From the NCBI RefSeq assembly GCF_014200395.1, contig NZ_JACHBS010000001.1, forward strand, positions 372,001 to 436,000: a stretch of DNA of 64,000 bases, written 5' to 3'. The notes beneath the pieces are model-generated. The model searched no databases and was not told the DNA's origin. It was given only the letters and a program-made list of their open reading frames with translations. The position numbers and the translations under genes were made by a program. This document shows positions 62,733 to 64,000 of the stretch, piece by piece. The DNA comes from Microcella frigidaquae. Its GTDB lineage: Bacteria; Actinomycetota; Actinomycetes; Actinomycetales; Microbacteriaceae. The stretch's first letter is position 1. Each line of letters starts with the position of its first letter.

Positions 62733-64000
62733 TAGGTGCTCTCAAGGTCGGCGACGATTGCGTCGATGGCCGTCCGCAGTTCGGTCTGACGCGCAACGAT
62801 GCGAGCGATTTCCGCGTTGAGGGCGGTGATGTCGACGGCCTCTCGGGTGTCTTCGGCTTGCACATACGAAGAGACCGACAGTACGTAGGCATGGGCAGCG
62901 ATGTCGGCATTCGGCACGACCGCGGCGAAGTGGTCGACCGGAGCGCGTTCGAAGAGGGTGGCCAGGATGCGGTCGCGGTGAGCATCCGCGAGCTTGTTCT
63001 TGTTGCCGGAGCGGGTGAACTCTGCCGAGGCGTCGATGAAGACGACGTCGTTCGACTGCTTCGACTTCTTCAGCACGAGAATGCACGTCGCGATGGTGGT
63101 GCCGAAGAAGAGGTCGGCGGGCAACTGGATCACCGCATCCACGTAGTTGTTGTCGACCAGGTACTTGCGGATCTTCGCCTCGGCACCGCCGCGGTACATG
63201 ACGCCCGGGAACTCGACGATGGCGGCCGTTCCGTTGACGGCCAGCCAACTGAGGATGTGCATCGTGAAGGCGAGGTCGGCCTTCGACTTAGGGGCCAGCA
63301 CGCCGGCCGGGGCGAAACGCGGGTCGTTGATGAGCAGCGGGTTCGCGTCGCCCTCCCACTTGATCGAGTAGGGCGGGTTGGAGACGATCGCCTCGAACGG
63401 CTCGTCGTCCCAGTGCTCGGGGTGCGTGAGGGTGTCGCCGTGAGCGATGTGGAACTGCTCGTAAGGCACGTCGTGCAGGAACATGTTGATGCGCGCCAGG
63501 TTGTAGGTGGTCAGGTTGATCTCCTGACCGAAGTAGCCGCCGACCTTCCCGGGGCCGAGCACCTTCTGGAACTTCAGCAGCAGTGAGCCCGAGCCGACCG
63601 CCGGGTCGTAGACCTTGCTGAGCTCGGTCTTGCCGTGGCTGGCGATGCGGGCAAGCAGCTCGGAGACCTCCTGCGGCGTGTAGTACTCGCCGCCCGACTT
63701 GCCGGCGTCGGCGGCGTACATCTGCATGAGGTATTCGTAGGCGTCGCCGAACGCGTCGATCTCGTGGTTCTCGAAGTCGCCGAGGTTGAGGTCGCCGATG
63801 GCGTTGAGCAGCTTGACGAGCTTCTGGTTGCGCTGGGCGACCGTGTTGCCGAGCTTGTTCGAGTTGGGGTCGAGTTCTTGGAACAGGCCCTTGAGGTCGT
63901 CTTCGGACTCGGTGCCGACGGCCGAGCCTTCGATGTTCTGGAAGACACGGCCCAGGGTTTCGTTGAGGTTCTCGTCATTCGCGGCTCGTGCCTTGACGTT
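62732..64000 (-). CDS. hsdM: Type I restriction methylase subunit M (HsdM), N-terminus cut by window edge
   Basis: The 422 C-terminal residues of the N6-adenine methyltransferase are visible; roughly 100 N-terminal residues lie beyond base 64000. SAM-binding motif I is VYDPAVGSGSLLL, catalytic motif IV is SNPPYS; SGGEYYTPQEVSELLARIAS precedes motif I. The frame is open to the edge through NETLGRVFQNIEGSAVGTES, so the gene starts outside the window. It pairs with HsdS to protect host DNA. Confidence 0.94.
   Translation of the reverse strand, partial: NVKARAANDENLNETLGRVFQNIEGSAVGTESEDDLKGLFQELDPNSNKLGNTVAQRNQKLVKLLNAIGDLNLGDFENHEIDAFGDAYEYLMQMYAADAGKSGGEYYTPQEVSELLARIASHGKTELSKVYDPAVGSGSLLLKFQKVLGPGKVGGYFGQEINLTTYNLARINMFLHDVPYEQFHIAHGDTLTHPEHWDDEPFEAIVSNPPYSIKWEGDANPLLINDPRFAPAGVLAPKSKADLAFTMHILSWLAVNGTAAIVEFPGVMYRGGAEAKIRKYLVDNNYVDAVIQLPADLFFGTTIATCILVLKKSKQSNDVVFIDASAEFTRSGNKNKLADAHRDRILATLFERAPVDHFAAVVPNADIAAHAYVLSVSSYVQAEDTREAVDITALNAEIARIVARQTELRTAIDAIVADLEST

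Overview
The window is very GC-rich, gene-dense chromosomal DNA from an actinobacterium. It fits best with Micrococcales, probably Microbacteriaceae: GarA/OdhI FHA protein, class II DAHP synthase, FadD15-type acyl-CoA ligase, a PASTA Ser/Thr kinase next to an Rv2175c-type protein, and many start codons sitting 6-8 nt after a TANNNT -10 element (leaderless genes). I see no rRNA, tRNA, insertion sequence, integrase or CRISPR array. No stretch longer than about 190 bp lacks a gene.

Layout. 0-9 kb: Rv2175c-like protein, LysM cell-wall protein, PknL-like kinase, aroG, plsC-like acyltransferase, ROK glucokinase, fadD15 and def. The order Rv2175c-pknL-aroG-acyltransferase-fadD15 resembles Mycobacterium tuberculosis Rv2175c-Rv2187. 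9.5-15.3 kb: a MinD/ParA-like ATPase, pyruvate carboxylase and a second ParA ATPase whose 3' end is repeated in tandem. 15.3-17.8 kb: an operon pgsA-garA-ftsR-like merR, followed by a second merR. 17.9-24.5 kb: DUF1295 protein, LRV/HEAT protein, SDR, S4 protein, lactate dehydrogenase and a coupled operon (membrane protein, nucleoside hydrolase, GlcD-like oxidase). 24.5-31.1 kb: cupin, aldehyde dehydrogenase, EI24 protein, class III CoA-transferase, glutaryl-CoA-dehydrogenase-like enzyme (together a plausible glutarate pathway) and a GapB-type GAPDH. 31.3-49.5 kb: RlmN, alpha/beta hydrolase with a PH-like partner, HTH regulator with YciI protein, ArgG, GNAT, paired CNNM/CorC proteins, DUF4334, a secreted HExxH protein, VapBC, HNH nuclease, EamA exporter, MsrB, CDP-alcohol transferase (apparently frameshifted), a flippase-like protein, M20 amidohydrolase, FUSC, DUF5997, a peptidase-E-like protein and an orphan LysR effector domain.

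49.5-64 kb is an accessory defence island. It holds a translationally coupled 5'-nucleotidase plus two DUF262 proteins, an MntA/HepT (MNT-HEPN) pair, a stand-alone PD-(D/E)XK protein, a Fic protein with an operator-like promoter, a GIY-YIG protein with a Cys/Gly-rich partner, and a type I restriction-modification operon hsdM-hsdS-hsdR whose hsdM runs off the right edge. The nucleotidase/DUF262/DUF262 cassette is my best candidate for an undescribed system. Every adjoining gene pair in it overlaps by 4 bp, so the three proteins are probably made and used together.
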